Below, piece by piece: positions 35,688 through 45,050 of a DNA stretch of 64,000 bases. The notes below the pieces were generated by a model, which did not search any database, was not told the origin of the DNA, and saw only the letters and a list, made by a program, of their open reading frames with translations. The translations under genes were made by a program, and so were the position numbers. The first letter of the stretch is position 1, and each line of letters starts with the position of its first letter. Origin of the DNA: Pirellulales bacterium (GTDB taxonomy: Bacteria > Planctomycetota > Planctomycetia > Pirellulales > UBA1268). The stretch covers positions 1-64,000 of the forward strand of contig JAGYJY010000018.1 of NCBI GenBank assembly GCA_018401745.1, written 5' to 3'.

Positions 35688-37028
35688 TTATTCCGCTGCG
35701 TCCTCACCGTCTTCCTCCTTCTCATCCTCGTCGTCGTCCTCGTCGTCGTCGTCATCATCATCATCATCGTCGTCGTCAGCCTCGTCTTCATCGCTCTCGA
35801 GTTCAAACACGAGTTTGCACGACATCAGCGGCTTCAGCTCGGTGGCCTTCTTCACACCGAGCAGCTTGACGACGCAGTCGTATTTTGAGCCTGCGTAGGG
35901 GACGAGGCCGACGCTCTTGACCTCGCCCTTCGCCTCAAGGCCGGGGACGCCGGGGAATGAAACTGTGCACAGGTCGCCCTCATGGATCGACGACAGCTGC
36001 GTCTCGTTGAGGTCGGCCCGAACCTGGAGGCGGCGAGGATCGACAACCGTCATCACCACCTGATTGCCCGCGACAGAGGATCCCACGGCCAGCTGGCTGG
36101 GCTTGTCGCTGATCCGGCCGCGGGAAAGCGGGCCGTGCAACACGATGCCGTCGGAGGGCGACGTGAGGACCGCACGCTGCCGCTCTTCGATGAGTTCGCC
36201 GAGCTTCTCCTCTTCGTTGTGAAACGCATCGCGTGTCTTGTTGATTTCAATCTCCCGCCGCTCGGCCGCAGTGGCGAAGTCTCGCATCGCCTTCTCGTGC
36301 GTCATCTCGGCGAGTGCAAGGGCGTCTTCCTGATCGGCGACGGAGTTTGGAATTCGCTGGGTGATCGCACGCTCGCTGGCAACTTCCACGCCCTCGAGGC
36401 GGAACTGGGCGCTCTCGACGGCCTGCTTGGCCCGCTTGAGAACAATCTCCTCCGACTCCTCGGTGAGGTCGTCTTCCTTGTACATCTTCTCGAGCTGTTC
36501 AAACTCTTCGGTGGCGTTTTCCAGTGAGGCACGGGCGTTGGTGACGTCAAACTCCGCTGAGGCAATCTGCCGCTCGCGATCGACGCTCATGAAGTTTTCG
36601 AAGGCCTGCTGGGCGTCTTTGAGCGTCCGTTCGGCCTTGCCTCGCTCCAGCGCGTCCTTGGCGACCGCCTGCTCGTGGGCAAACTCCGCTGCTTCCAGAG
36701 AGAGCTGGGAAAGCCGGAGGGCGATCTTGGCATCGTCGATCTTCTTGTCGATGTCTTCGGTTTCAAACCAGACGAGCGACTGCCCCTCGGAGACCTCGAC
36801 GCCGTGGTCGAGCAGCCGCTTGACCTTCAGCGAGCCAAGCTGCTCGGTGTCGGCGGTGATCTCGTGGGCCCGCACCGCCTCCACGACTCCCGTCACGTCG
36901 ACGGTCTTGGCGGCAGCAGCGGGCTTTGCCTCCCCTTCATCTGCGGCAGCAGAACGCATCGAGGAAAGTGGGAGAGCGAAAACGGCAGCCATAAGAGCCG
37001 CGGGAACGAGCCGAAGAGAAAGACGCAT
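35688..37028 (-). CDS. HlyD/RND-type adaptor-like protein with polyacidic tail
   Basis: The protein has 446 aa with a signal peptide at residues 1-28. A lipoyl-like half (VDVTGVVEAVRAHEITADTE) is followed by a long coiled coil (about residues 95-280), the second lipoyl half (RAVLTSPSDGIVLHGPLSRG) and a beta-barrel (LQVRADLNETQLSSIHEGD). It ends with a run of about 35 mostly Asp/Glu residues. No permease or outer-membrane partner is adjacent. The tail is unlike normal membrane-fusion proteins and could bind divalent cations. The trinucleotide-repeat coding of the tail may be length-variable. Confidence 0.8.
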   Translation of the reverse strand: MRLSLRLVPAALMAAVFALPLSSMRSAAADEGEAKPAAAAKTVDVTGVVEAVRAHEITADTEQLGSLKVKRLLDHGVEVSEGQSLVWFETEDIDKKIDDAKIALRLSQLSLEAAEFAHEQAVAKDALERGKAERTLKDAQQAFENFMSVDRERQIASAEFDVTNARASLENATEEFEQLEKMYKEDDLTEESEEIVLKRAKQAVESAQFRLEGVEVASERAITQRIPNSVADQEDALALAEMTHEKAMRDFATAAERREIEINKTRDAFHNEEEKLGELIEERQRAVLTSPSDGIVLHGPLSRGRISDKPSQLAVGSSVAGNQVVMTVVDPRRLQVRADLNETQLSSIHEGDLCTVSFPGVPGLEAKGEVKSVGLVPYAGSKYDCVVKLLGVKKATELKPLMSCKLVFELESDEDEADDDDDDDDDDDDEDDDEDEKEEDGEDAAE

Positions 37029-37152
37029 GGGAGGCCCCTGAAACTGTTGCGGATATCCAGAAAAACCGTCACATCTTCAGCATAGTTCGCAAAATGACCG
37101 CTGCACGTCGAAAAATATGGCGGGTTGGTGGCCGCGTTTCGCTGGCGTTGCG

Positions 37153-37623
37153 TTATTCCTGTGGTGCCCCGGGCGACGAAAGCCTGCAGTCGTGGCCGTC
37201 GCCACAAACGTCGCAGCCGCCGGCGGCGGCTCCGGTCGCGACCGCCAGGCAGGCCTGGATGCGGTCGGCGATGATCTGTTGCATCTGCGGATGGAGGCCA
37301 AACGGGGCCGTCACCAGCCATTCGGTGTGCGGATGCCGCTCGGCGGCGGCTCCAACCAGGGCGGGGATGTCGTGCTTCCAGTGCTTTCCTGGGGACAGGA
37401 AATAAGGAAACACGACGACACGCGTGGCCCCCTGCGAGATGCAGCGGTCGTAGGCCGCAGCGATATCGGGCTGGGCGATCTCCATGTGGGCAGGCTCCAC
37501 GATCGCGTAGCCAGACGAGGCCCGAAACGCCTTGGCGGCCTCAAGCAGCATCGCATTGCTCGCCTCTCGGCGGGAGCCATGGTCAACGATGATCACGGCG
37601 GTGGTCGAAGGGGGCTGTGGCAT
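37153..37623 (-). CDS. CbiX/sirohydrochlorin-chelatase-like protein with C-terminal Cys/His cluster
   Basis: The protein has 156 aa. The single CbiX domain has VIIVDHGSRREASNAMLLEA with the metal-binding histidine, then VVVFPYFLSPGKHWKHDIPA with the second histidine pair. It ends GGCDVCGDGHDCRLSS, a C-x2-C-x5-C cluster often found in CbiX-short proteins and proposed to bind metal or an iron-sulfur cluster. It is probably a cobalt or ferro chelatase in cobalamin or siroheme synthesis. It starts six bases after the sulfatase stop on the same strand, a linkage without obvious logic. Confidence 0.85.
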   Translation of the reverse strand: MPQPPSTTAVIIVDHGSRREASNAMLLEAAKAFRASSGYAIVEPAHMEIAQPDIAAAYDRCISQGATRVVVFPYFLSPGKHWKHDIPALVGAAAERHPHTEWLVTAPFGLHPQMQQIIADRIQACLAVATGAAAGGCDVCGDGHDCRLSSPGAPQE

Positions 37624-37628
37624 GCTGG

Positions 37629-39149
37629 CTAGCGTATCGCCTCGTCGGGGAGGGTGGTGCCGATGCCTTCATCGAGAGGCATCACGTCGGCGTCGGGGGC
37701 GATGCCGACGGCCCGCATCGCTCGCCTAAGGCGGGCCTGCATCTCGGCGACCGTGGCGGCAAAGGCAGGATCAGCGATCAGGTTTCGGTTCTCGGCCGGG
37801 TCGGCCTGGATGTCGTAGAGTTCGGCCATGTGCCGGTCGGCGGTGCCATCCCCGTGTGGATAGCGGATGTACTTAAAGCGGTCGCCTCGCACCGCCCGCA
37901 CGTTGGGCGTATAGGGAAACTGCTTCTCGTAGTTGTAGTGGTAGAGCCACTCCGTTCGCCATGCAGGGGGCGTTGTCGACACCAGCGGCTGGATCGACTG
38001 GCCGTGGATGCCGCTCATTGGCTTGGCGCTGGCGGCATCGAGGATGGTGGGAGCGACGTCGGTGGTCAGCACCTGCTGCGGCACACGGATCGGCCCGGTG
38101 GCTTCCGTCCATTGTGGATAGCGGATCAGCATCGGCACGCGGAGGCTGGCCTCGTGGGCCGTTCGTTTGTCAACCATGCCATGCTCGCCTTCAAGCAGGC
38201 CGTTGTCGCCGAGGAAGACGAACATCGTGTTGTCGAGCTCGCCGGTCTCGGCCAGCCAGTCGAGCAGGCGGCCGACGCTGTCGTCGACGGAGAGGATTGT
38301 GCCCCAGTAGGCCCGCACCATGCGGGCGAAGTCGACCACGCCGCTGGCTTTGTCGTTGGGAAACTCCTTTCGCCAGTCGAAGATCGGCCCGTAGATGCCA
38401 TGCCAGGTGGAGAGGCGTTGGGTGATCCACGTCGGCTTGTCGGCGAGGTTGAAGGAGGAGTGCGGGTAGTTGACCTCCACGTCGTCGAAGGTGTGGGCGT
38501 ATTTCTCTTCCGGGAGGTAGAAGCTGTGCGGTGCCTTCTGGCCGATCATCAGCATGAAGGGCTGCCCGCTTGCCTTCTTCTGCTGCGCCATCCACTCCAG
38601 CGACATGTCGGTCACGACCGTGGTGTAGTAGCCAGGCACCACCCGTCGGCCGCTCCCATTGAAGTTGAACTCGGTGTCGAAGTATTTGCCCTGGCCCTTG
38701 TGCGTCACGAAATAGTCGAAGCCGGGCCGGGGCTCGTCGCTCTCTTCCCCCATGTGCCACTTGCCGATGTAGGCGGTCTCGTAGCCGGCCTGCTGCAGCC
38801 GGCGAGGGAAGCTGTCGAGATCGGACGGGTAGTCGGTGAAGTTGTCGGTCACGCCGTGGGCGTGGGCGTAGAGGCCGCTGAGGATTGTGGCCCGGCTCGG
38901 CGAGCAGAGGCTCGTCGTGCAGAACATATTTTCAAAGTAGATGCCTTCCTCGGCGAGCCGGTCGATGTTGGGCGTTTTCAGGTGCGGGTGGCCAGCGCAG
39001 GAGAGGGCATTCCAGCGAATGTCGTCGCAGAGCATCACGATGATGTTTGGGCGATCGGCAGCCGTGACAGCAGGAAACCCGCCATCTGCTGCGATCAAGG
39101 CCGTGGCTGCCAACGCAAGAACATGAAGACAAAGGCGGCTAGTACGCAT
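37629..39149 (-). CDS. secreted sulfatase (FGly type), intact
   Basis: The protein has 506 aa with a signal peptide ([17 protein letters not shown]). [20 protein letters not shown] begins the fold. The formylglycine motif is [11 protein letters not shown] near residue 83. [26 protein letters not shown] and [11 protein letters not shown] complete the sulfatase core. The C-terminus has [14 protein letters not shown]. It is most similar in layout to the iduronate-2-sulfatase/choline-sulfatase-like groups of planctomycetes. It needs a formylglycine-generating enzyme encoded elsewhere. The substrate is unknown. Confidence 0.93.
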   Translation of the reverse strand: MRTSRLCLHVLALAATALIAADGGFPAVTAADRPNIIVMLCDDIRWNALSCAGHPHLKTPNIDRLAEEGIYFENMFCTTSLCSPSRATILSGLYAHAHGVTDNFTDYPSDLDSFPRRLQQAGYETAYIGKWHMGEESDEPRPGFDYFVTHKGQGKYFDTEFNFNGSGRRVVPGYYTTVVTDMSLEWMAQQKKASGQPFMLMIGQKAPHSFYLPEEKYAHTFDDVEVNYPHSSFNLADKPTWITQRLSTWHGIYGPIFDWRKEFPNDKASGVVDFARMVRAYWGTILSVDDSVGRLLDWLAETGELDNTMFVFLGDNGLLEGEHGMVDKRTAHEASLRVPMLIRYPQWTEATGPIRVPQQVLTTDVAPTILDAASAKPMSGIHGQSIQPLVSTTPPAWRTEWLYHYNYEKQFPYTPNVRAVRGDRFKYIRYPHGDGTADRHMAELYDIQADPAENRNLIADPAFAATVAEMQARLRRAMRAVGIAPDADVMPLDEGIGTTLPDEAIR

Positions 39150-39316
39150 GCGGGGCGGTTCTCGTGGAAGACCCGTGTGGACAGGAAAGGGATCTTAATC
39201 GGCTGAGAGCAGCCCGCAGACTGCCGAGTGTCGATAGGATACACGTTTCTGCCGCTGGAAACGCTGCACCTGTAGCGGCGTGGCCGGCTGCCAGATTTGT
39301 CAGCAAAAGTTGCTCG

Positions 39317-39350
39317 AAAGCTCGCCTCAATTTAAAGCTTGCCTCAATTG
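39317..39350 (+). repeat. 17 bp tandem direct repeat (candidate operator)
   Basis: AAAGCTCGCCTCAATTT and AAAGCTTGCCTCAATTG lie head to tail, differing at two bases. The second overlaps the candidate -35 of the RND operon promoter. Confidence 0.45.
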
Positions 39351-39375
39351 CATAGCCGTTGTCGCCAACTATTCT
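39348..39375 (+). promoter_or_regulatory. candidate promoter of the RND efflux operon
   Basis: TTGCAT and TATTCT are separated by 16 bases, 70 bases before the GTG of the adaptor gene. The hexamers are moderate matches. Confidence 0.35.
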
Positions 39376-39445
39376 TATCGTTGCTCTAAGGAGACATGGG
39401 TGGTGTGGGTGTGAGTTTTCCAAAAGATCTGAAAGCGGAGGAAGC

Positions 39446-40774
39446 GTGCGTCGATACAAAGGTGGTGTGCGTGCACTCCTGACGCTCGGAACAGGGTGGC
39501 TCTTCGTTGGGTGCAGCGAGACAGCCCGAATGGCAGAGCCTCTTCCTCTGGAGACCATCATCCGTGTCGAAGTGGTGAGGCCGCAGCAGAAAGAGATTCG
39601 GCACACTGTCACGCAGCCCGCCACCGTTCATTCCTATCATCAGGCAGACATCGTTGCCAAGGTTGCCGGCTATTTTGAGACGGTGTTCGTCGACATTGGT
39701 GATGAGGTCAAGGAAGGGCAGCCTCTTGCCAAACTGTCTATCCCCGAAATGGACAAGCAGCGGGATCAGGCAGTCGCCCGACAGCAGCGGCTTGCTGCCG
39801 AACTTGAGCGAGCGATGGCCGCAGCGGAGGTAGCGTCAGCCCAGAAGGTTGCTTCTGAGGCAGAGGTTGAGGAAGCGATCTCTGATGTCGAGCAGGTTGT
39901 GGCACGGTTGATTGCGGAAAAGGCGGATCTGGATCGAGTACAGGGGCTGGTGCAGAAGCAGGCAGCCACGCTTTCGATGCTCGACTCCGCCCAGAGTGCG
40001 CATGACGTGTCGGTGGCCACACAAGTCGCTGCGGAAGCAGCGGTTCGTTCTGCTGAAGCTCGGCTGCAGATCGCGATTGCCGAGCAGCGGGCAGCGGAAG
40101 CTGAAATCGCGACCGCTCGAGCGCGGCTTGATGAGGGCGGCAAAGAGGTGGAGGAGATCGACACGATGCTCAACTACGCCACGTTGCGAGCCCCCTTTGA
40201 CGGCGTGATCACCTCGCGGCAGGTCGACCCTGGAGACTTTGTGTCGGGAAGCCCAGCCAGTGGTGAATCCCAGAGACCGCTGTTTCATGTCGACCAGCAG
40301 CATCGTCTGCGGGTGAGGGTAGCCATCCCCGAGCGAGACGCGGTTGATGTGAATCAGGGCGACCCCGTGGTCATCGACTTTGCGGGCAAGCCGGGGAAGC
40401 CGATTGAGGCAATCGTCGCCCGCGTGGCACGCAGGCTTGATCCCTCAACCCGCACAATGGTCGCTGAGATTGATCTCGAGAACCATGAGAGGCTCTTGCT
40501 GCCCGGTATGTTTGGTAAAGCAACGATTACTGCGCGGGTGCAGCCTGATGCCCTTGTGCTTCCGGCGTCGGCAGTGCGGATGACGAGTGACGGGGAACCT
40601 CACGTGCTTGTGCTCGACGCCGACAGACGCATCAGCCGGGTGGAGGTCACGATCGGCGCAGACGACGGTCGTGAAATTGAGATCGTCAGTGGTCTCACGG
40701 GCGAGGAACAGGTGGTTGATGCTGTTGTCGGGTCAGTTGAACCAGGCCAGCGTGTCGATGTGATCAACCCCTGA
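39446..40774 (+). CDS. RND efflux periplasmic adaptor lipoprotein
   Basis: The protein has 442 aa. The GTG start at 39446 is supported by GGAGG five bases upstream. The N-terminus TGWLFVGCSE contains a lipobox with Cys near residue 19. The lipoyl half VAGYFETVFVDIGDEVKEGQ, a coiled-coil hairpin (about residues 95-230), the second lipoyl half APFDGVITSRQVDPGDFVSG, and beta-barrel and membrane-proximal domains follow. It is the membrane-fusion component linking the inner-membrane RND pump to an outer-membrane channel. The pump gene starts 25 bases downstream. Confidence 0.92.
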   Translation: MRRYKGGVRALLTLGTGWLFVGCSETARMAEPLPLETIIRVEVVRPQQKEIRHTVTQPATVHSYHQADIVAKVAGYFETVFVDIGDEVKEGQPLAKLSIPEMDKQRDQAVARQQRLAAELERAMAAAEVASAQKVASEAEVEEAISDVEQVVARLIAEKADLDRVQGLVQKQAATLSMLDSAQSAHDVSVATQVAAEAAVRSAEARLQIAIAEQRAAEAEIATARARLDEGGKEVEEIDTMLNYATLRAPFDGVITSRQVDPGDFVSGSPASGESQRPLFHVDQQHRLRVRVAIPERDAVDVNQGDPVVIDFAGKPGKPIEAIVARVARRLDPSTRTMVAEIDLENHERLLLPGMFGKATITARVQPDALVLPASAVRMTSDGEPHVLVLDADRRISRVEVTIGADDGREIEIVSGLTGEEQVVDAVVGSVEPGQRVDVINP

Positions 40775-40799
40775 GCGTTGCAGGAAAAAAGCAGACGTC

Positions 40800-43700
40800 A
40801 TGAAGCTCACACGCTGGGCGCTTGCCCATCCGTTTGTTGTCCTTGCGGCGACCTTTGCGACAGCCTTTCTCGGCGCTGTCGTTGTGCCGACCATCCCCAC
40901 GGATGTCTTACCCGATTTTAAGACGCCCGTTGTGGTGAGTTTCTTCTCCTATCCGGGCTTGCCGACGCTCGACATGGAGAAGAGCGTCACCTCGCGGGTG
41001 GAACGGGCGCTGACCCTTGCTGGCCGACTCGCCCGGCAGGAGTCGAGGACGCTGCCCGGTGCGAGCGTGCTGAAAATTACGTTTCAGCCCGGGACAGACC
41101 CCTCATCGGCAATGAATGACATCGTCAATCTTGAGGCCAGTGACATGTTTCACTTGCCGCCGGGCATCGAGCATCCCTTCACGCTTCGGAGCGAACCGGC
41201 CAACATGCCCGTGATTCTCGCGGCCATCTCGGGCGACGGACTCGATGAAACCGAACTCTACAAAATCGGCTACTACGCTGTCCGTAACAAATTGGGTGGG
41301 CTGGAAGGCGTGCAGATTCCACATCCTTTTGGCGGGCGTTTTCGCCAGATGATGGTGTATGTCGATCCTGCACGGCTGCAGGCCCACGACCTGACAATCA
41401 CGGATGTGGTCGGGGCGGTGCGTGAAAGCAATCTCGTTCTCGGCAGTGGCACGGTGCGGCTTGGCGAGACTGACTATCAGGTGCATGCGGTCAACACCTT
41501 GCCTGGCGTAGAGGAGATCAATGCGATCCCAATCGCTGTACGGGAAGGCCAGCCGATTTTTCTGCGCGATGTCGGTGGGGCTCAAGATGACGCAGCAATC
41601 CAAACCAACATCGTCCGCGTCAATGGCGAGCGAAGTGTGTACTGCCCGCTACTTCGAGAGCCGGGCACGAACACGATCGCGGTTGTCGATCGGATCAAGA
41701 AGGGCCTCCGGGATGAGATTCCTCGCATGAAAGAGCGGGGCGAGGTGCCCAACGAGGCAGTCGTCACGCTTGTCGGAGATCAATCGAGCTACGTTCGTGA
41801 CAGCATCGCAAACCTGCAGCTGCAGCTGCTGCTCGGCGGCCTGCTGGTGGCGGTCGTTGTGGCTGTGTTTCTTCGCCGTGGCCTGCCGACCGTAGCGATC
41901 CTGCTCCTGCTGCCAATCTCGATGCTTGTGGCGATGCTCGGGCTTTCACTCGCTGGTGCGACGCTCAATGTGATGACGCTCGGCGGCCTGGCGTTGGCGG
42001 TGGGCACGGTGGTCGACGCTGGAATCGTGGTGATCGAGAGCATCATCGACAAACTCGATCAGGGGCTTTCCGCTGATGTGGCAGCTCGCGCTGGAACTGA
42101 GGAGGTGGCGACGCCTGTGCTGGCCGGCACCTTCACCACGCTGGCCATCTTTCTGCCAGCGATGTTCCTCACGGGTATGGTGCGGTCGCTCTTCGAGCCG
42201 CTCGCAATAGCAGCCGTGCTGGCGATCGCCGCGTCGTATGTGATCGCCATGACACTCGTTCCTGCATTTGCAGCCCGGTTTCTTCGGCCCTCGCATCGTG
42301 CAGCGGGGCATGATCGCCGTCGGGCGGAGCATGGCTGGTATCCCGCGGTGCTCCGTGGCGTTGTGGGTTTCCCGCGGGTGACCACGCTGCTGATCGTGGC
42401 TGTGACCGGCGGGTGTGTTGCCCTCACGCCTGCGGTAGGAACCGAACTCTTCCCGGCGGTGGATGACGGGAGCTTTGAGATCCGAATTCGCACTCTTCCG
42501 GGGACGCGGATCGAGCAGACCGAGGCATTGGTCGCTCAAGTGGAGGAGGTGATCCAGGAGGTGATCCCTCGTGAGGAACTGGTGACGATGCTTGCCAATA
42601 TCGGGCTTCCCGTTGGCAAGGGTGCAGGGTTCTCCACGATTCTCAGCCCCAACTCCGGGCCCGACTCAGCTTTTCTCGTGGTCACCTTGGTCACAGAGGG
42701 CAGGTCGACGCCAACCACGGAGTATGTGCATCGGCTTCGTCGTGAGCTTCGGGAGCAGTTTCCGCGTGATCAGTTTCTGTTTCGTCAAGGTGGGCTGATT
42801 CAGGCCGCACTCAATGAGGGCGCACCGGTGCCGATCACGATTCAGATTGCTGCAGGGAACCTTGGTGTTGCCCGCGAGTTTGCTGAGCAGGTGGTGAGCA
42901 AGGTCCGTGACGTGCCAGGGGCAGTCGATGTGCAGGTCGCCCAGGCACTCGACTATCCGCAGCTCGACATCGAGGTCGATCGCACGCGAGCGTTTTACAT
43001 GGGGCTGAGCCAGCGCGACGTGGCGGAGAATGTGCTGACAGCTCTCGGCTCAAGCGTCGGCTACGCGCCAACGATTTGGGTGGATCCGGCCAGCGGGATC
43101 GACTTCTTTCTGGGAGTCCAGTACGCAACAAACGAACTGGAAAATCTCGATGCACTTCGCAATCTGCCGCTCGCAGTGGAAACCCCAGACGGCCCACGGA
43201 ATGTTCCTCTGTCAAACCTCGCGACCATTCGCCGGGTGAATATTCCCGGTGAGATTGCCCACTACAACATTTCTCGTGTTTATGACGTGCTCGTCAACGT
43301 CGAGGGGCGAGATGCTGGCTCTGTGGCCGCAGATGTGATGGTCGCTGTCGCCGAACTGGAAGCACCATCTGGCGTGACGAGCACGCTGCGGGGGCCAGTG
43401 GTGACCATGGAGCAGGGGACGAGATCGATTGGCTGGGGGATCGCCGTCGCTTCGTTGCTGGTGTATCTCGTGATGTTTGCCCAGTTTCGATCGTTTGTGG
43501 ATCCGCTGATCATCATGCTGGCGGTGCCGTTGGGGCTCGCTGGTGTGGTGTTGGCCCTGTCTGTCACTGGAACGACTTTCAACATTCAATCGTTGCTGGG
43601 GACGTTGATGATGGTGGGCATCGTGGTGAACACGAGCATCCTTCTGGTAGACCGCTCGAATCGCCTGCTCGCAGCCGGCCTTTCCCCTGTCGAGGCGGCT

Positions 43701-43934
43701 GTCGAGGCTGGGCGGTCGCGGCTGCGGCCGATACTGATGACGTCGCTCACGCTCTTGGCCTCCATGGCTCCGCTTTGCTTCCCGTTGGCGCCGGGGTCTG
43801 AAGCGATGCTCCCGTTGGCACGGGCACTCGTTGGCGGGATGCTCGTTTCGACGGTGCTGACACTCTTTCTCGTGCCTGCAGTTTGGGTAGTCGTGCGAGG
43901 TCCTGCTCACCACCCCGCCGCGGCAGAGGCCTAG
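40800..43934 (+). CDS. RND-family efflux permease (AcrB/CzcA superfamily)
   Basis: The protein has 1044 aa. The N-terminal TM1 is followed by a porter domain (DVLPDFKTPVVVSFFSYPGL). TM4 has VGTVVDAGIVVIESI, with a single aspartate where HAE1 pumps have DD. The second half repeats the fold, ending with the MVGIVVNTSILLVD and SLTLLASMAPLCFPL helices. Substrates could be metals or organic compounds; the motif does not decide. No TolC-like gene follows, so the outer-membrane channel must be supplied from elsewhere. Confidence 0.92.
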   Translation: MKLTRWALAHPFVVLAATFATAFLGAVVVPTIPTDVLPDFKTPVVVSFFSYPGLPTLDMEKSVTSRVERALTLAGRLARQESRTLPGASVLKITFQPGTDPSSAMNDIVNLEASDMFHLPPGIEHPFTLRSEPANMPVILAAISGDGLDETELYKIGYYAVRNKLGGLEGVQIPHPFGGRFRQMMVYVDPARLQAHDLTITDVVGAVRESNLVLGSGTVRLGETDYQVHAVNTLPGVEEINAIPIAVREGQPIFLRDVGGAQDDAAIQTNIVRVNGERSVYCPLLREPGTNTIAVVDRIKKGLRDEIPRMKERGEVPNEAVVTLVGDQSSYVRDSIANLQLQLLLGGLLVAVVVAVFLRRGLPTVAILLLLPISMLVAMLGLSLAGATLNVMTLGGLALAVGTVVDAGIVVIESIIDKLDQGLSADVAARAGTEEVATPVLAGTFTTLAIFLPAMFLTGMVRSLFEPLAIAAVLAIAASYVIAMTLVPAFAARFLRPSHRAAGHDRRRAEHGWYPAVLRGVVGFPRVTTLLIVAVTGGCVALTPAVGTELFPAVDDGSFEIRIRTLPGTRIEQTEALVAQVEEVIQEVIPREELVTMLANIGLPVGKGAGFSTILSPNSGPDSAFLVVTLVTEGRSTPTTEYVHRLRRELREQFPRDQFLFRQGGLIQAALNEGAPVPITIQIAAGNLGVAREFAEQVVSKVRDVPGAVDVQVAQALDYPQLDIEVDRTRAFYMGLSQRDVAENVLTALGSSVGYAPTIWVDPASGIDFFLGVQYATNELENLDALRNLPLAVETPDGPRNVPLSNLATIRRVNIPGEIAHYNISRVYDVLVNVEGRDAGSVAADVMVAVAELEAPSGVTSTLRGPVVTMEQGTRSIGWGIAVASLLVYLVMFAQFRSFVDPLIIMLAVPLGLAGVVLALSVTGTTFNIQSLLGTLMMVGIVVNTSILLVDRSNRLLAAGLSPVEAAVEAGRSRLRPILMTSLTLLASMAPLCFPLAPGSEAMLPLARALVGGMLVSTVLTLFLVPAVWVVVRGPAHHPAAAEA

Positions 43935-43942
43935 CAGCCCGC

Positions 43943-44140
43943 TGGCTTCTCTGGCTGGAGGACGACCTCGTGGAGCTGTTTGACCTGAGCGACGATATCG
44001 GTGAAACAAGGAGCCTTGCCACGGCCATGCCCGAGCGAACGCAGGCAATGCTGCGAGAGCTTCTGGCGGCCGAGGAGTCGATCGGCAGCCTGCGGGAGAA
44101 GGGGCTCGAGATGACGCGGCGGCGGATGGCGAGAGAGTAG
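43943..44140 (+). pseudogene. sulfatase C-terminal fragment
   Basis: The frame reads WLLWLEDDLVELFDLSDDIG, then ETRSLATAMPERTQAMLREL, the typical end of planctomycete sulfatases. The catalytic N-terminal domain is absent. It abuts the RND stop codon, indicating a deletion that fused this locus. Confidence 0.7.
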
Positions 44141-44186
44141 GGGGAGTGGGATCCCAGGCGATCCCCAACTGCTTTGAGGAGCACAG

Positions 44187-44380
44187 CATGTCGGCGACTC
44201 GATCTCGATCGGCTACCACCTGGCGGCCCGTGAGGCCCTGGCCGGGAAGGCCAACGTCGCGGAGCTTGCCGAGCGGATCAAGAAGCAGGGAAAGGTGGTG
44301 ATCTGGCGAGAGACGACGCCGGTCCCCAAGGGGGCGGCGGGGCGTGTGCCGGGCGATGCCAGCCGCTACAACGCGTCGGC
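44187..44380 (+). pseudogene. SGNH/GDSL hydrolase with internal deletion
   Basis: HVGDSISIGYHLAAREALAG carries the catalytic GDS block. It jumps directly to AELAERIKKQGKVVIWRETT and PVPKGAAGRVPGDASRYN, which normally lie over 60 residues further on. The end is lost against the CIA30 gene. It is non-functional. Confidence 0.65.
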
Positions 44381-44412
44381 AGGCTTGCTCCACAGTCTGC
44401 TCGGGTGGCGGC

Positions 44413-44997
44413 CTACTCCGCTGCGTTTGCAGGAACCGCCGGGCCGCCGACCTTGATCCAGTCGATGTCGAGCTTGAAGGGCCCGGGCTTCTTGTCACCG
44501 AGCAGAAAGCCCACGCCAGTCACGGTGGTTGGCTCGAGCTTCTCGTTGGGAAACACGCGACCCCGCCAGGTGGCGGTGAACGCGTCGACCGGAAACGCCA
44601 CTTCAATCCACTCGTCCTTCGTGGTGGCAAACTCCTGGCGGTAGGAGTAGCTAGTGCGGTTGCGGCCGGCGTAGACGTTGAAGGTGTAGGTTCTGCCGTC
44701 GCCCTTCACGCGGGCGACGATCACGTCATCGGGCTTGAGGCCGAGGCTGCGGCCCATCGTTCGCACCGACGCAAAGCCGCCGTTGTTTTCCAGCGACAGT
44801 GTGCCGAAAAACTCCATCTGCCCCGCGTCGTCGAGCCGAAAGCGGCCGTCGGAGCGTCCTCCCATGACGCCGTCGTTGACAGCCTGCCAGCCTCTGCCTG
44901 CCTCTGGGCCGTCAAAGCCAAAGAGCACCTGTTCTTCACCGCAGGCAGCCAAGGGAGCGCAGGTGGCCAGCAGCAGAATGAGCGTTCGCATACGCAT
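44413..44997 (-). CDS. CIA30-family lipoprotein
   Basis: The protein has 194 aa. A lipobox is in LLLATCAPLAACGEE. The CIA30 jelly-roll has FDGPEAGRGWQAVNDGVMGG, the conserved VNDGVMGGRS motif, then GGFASVRTMGRSLGLKPDD and VGFLLGDKKPGPFKLDIDWI. In mitochondria the family assists complex I assembly. In planctomycetes the exported versions are of unknown role, possibly carbohydrate binding. Start at 44997 or 44991. Confidence 0.85.
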   Translation of the reverse strand: MRMRTLILLLATCAPLAACGEEQVLFGFDGPEAGRGWQAVNDGVMGGRSDGRFRLDDAGQMEFFGTLSLENNGGFASVRTMGRSLGLKPDDVIVARVKGDGRTYTFNVYAGRNRTSYSYRQEFATTKDEWIEVAFPVDAFTATWRGRVFPNEKLEPTTVTGVGFLLGDKKPGPFKLDIDWIKVGGPAVPANAAE

Positions 44998-45050
44998 GTT
45001 TTTTCCAGGAGTGAGTGGTGAGGTGGACCATGATGCCGCAGCCTGGCCGG

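Larger units (their letters stand above)
39150..39445. other. divergent intergenic region, sulfatase/RND operon
   Basis: No gene. It contains a 17 bp tandem repeat and a candidate promoter, listed separately. Confidence 0.5.

Noticed and set aside
35636..35806. N-terminal extension MNSRAMKTRLTTTMMMMM of the cyclase-fold protein
   Set aside because: It is the out-of-frame reading of the acidic-tail codons of the neighbouring gene. The signal peptide at 35635 marks the real start.
37629..39206. Large plus-strand frame of 529 codons
   Set aside because: It is the shadow of the sulfatase gene and lacks recognisable motifs.
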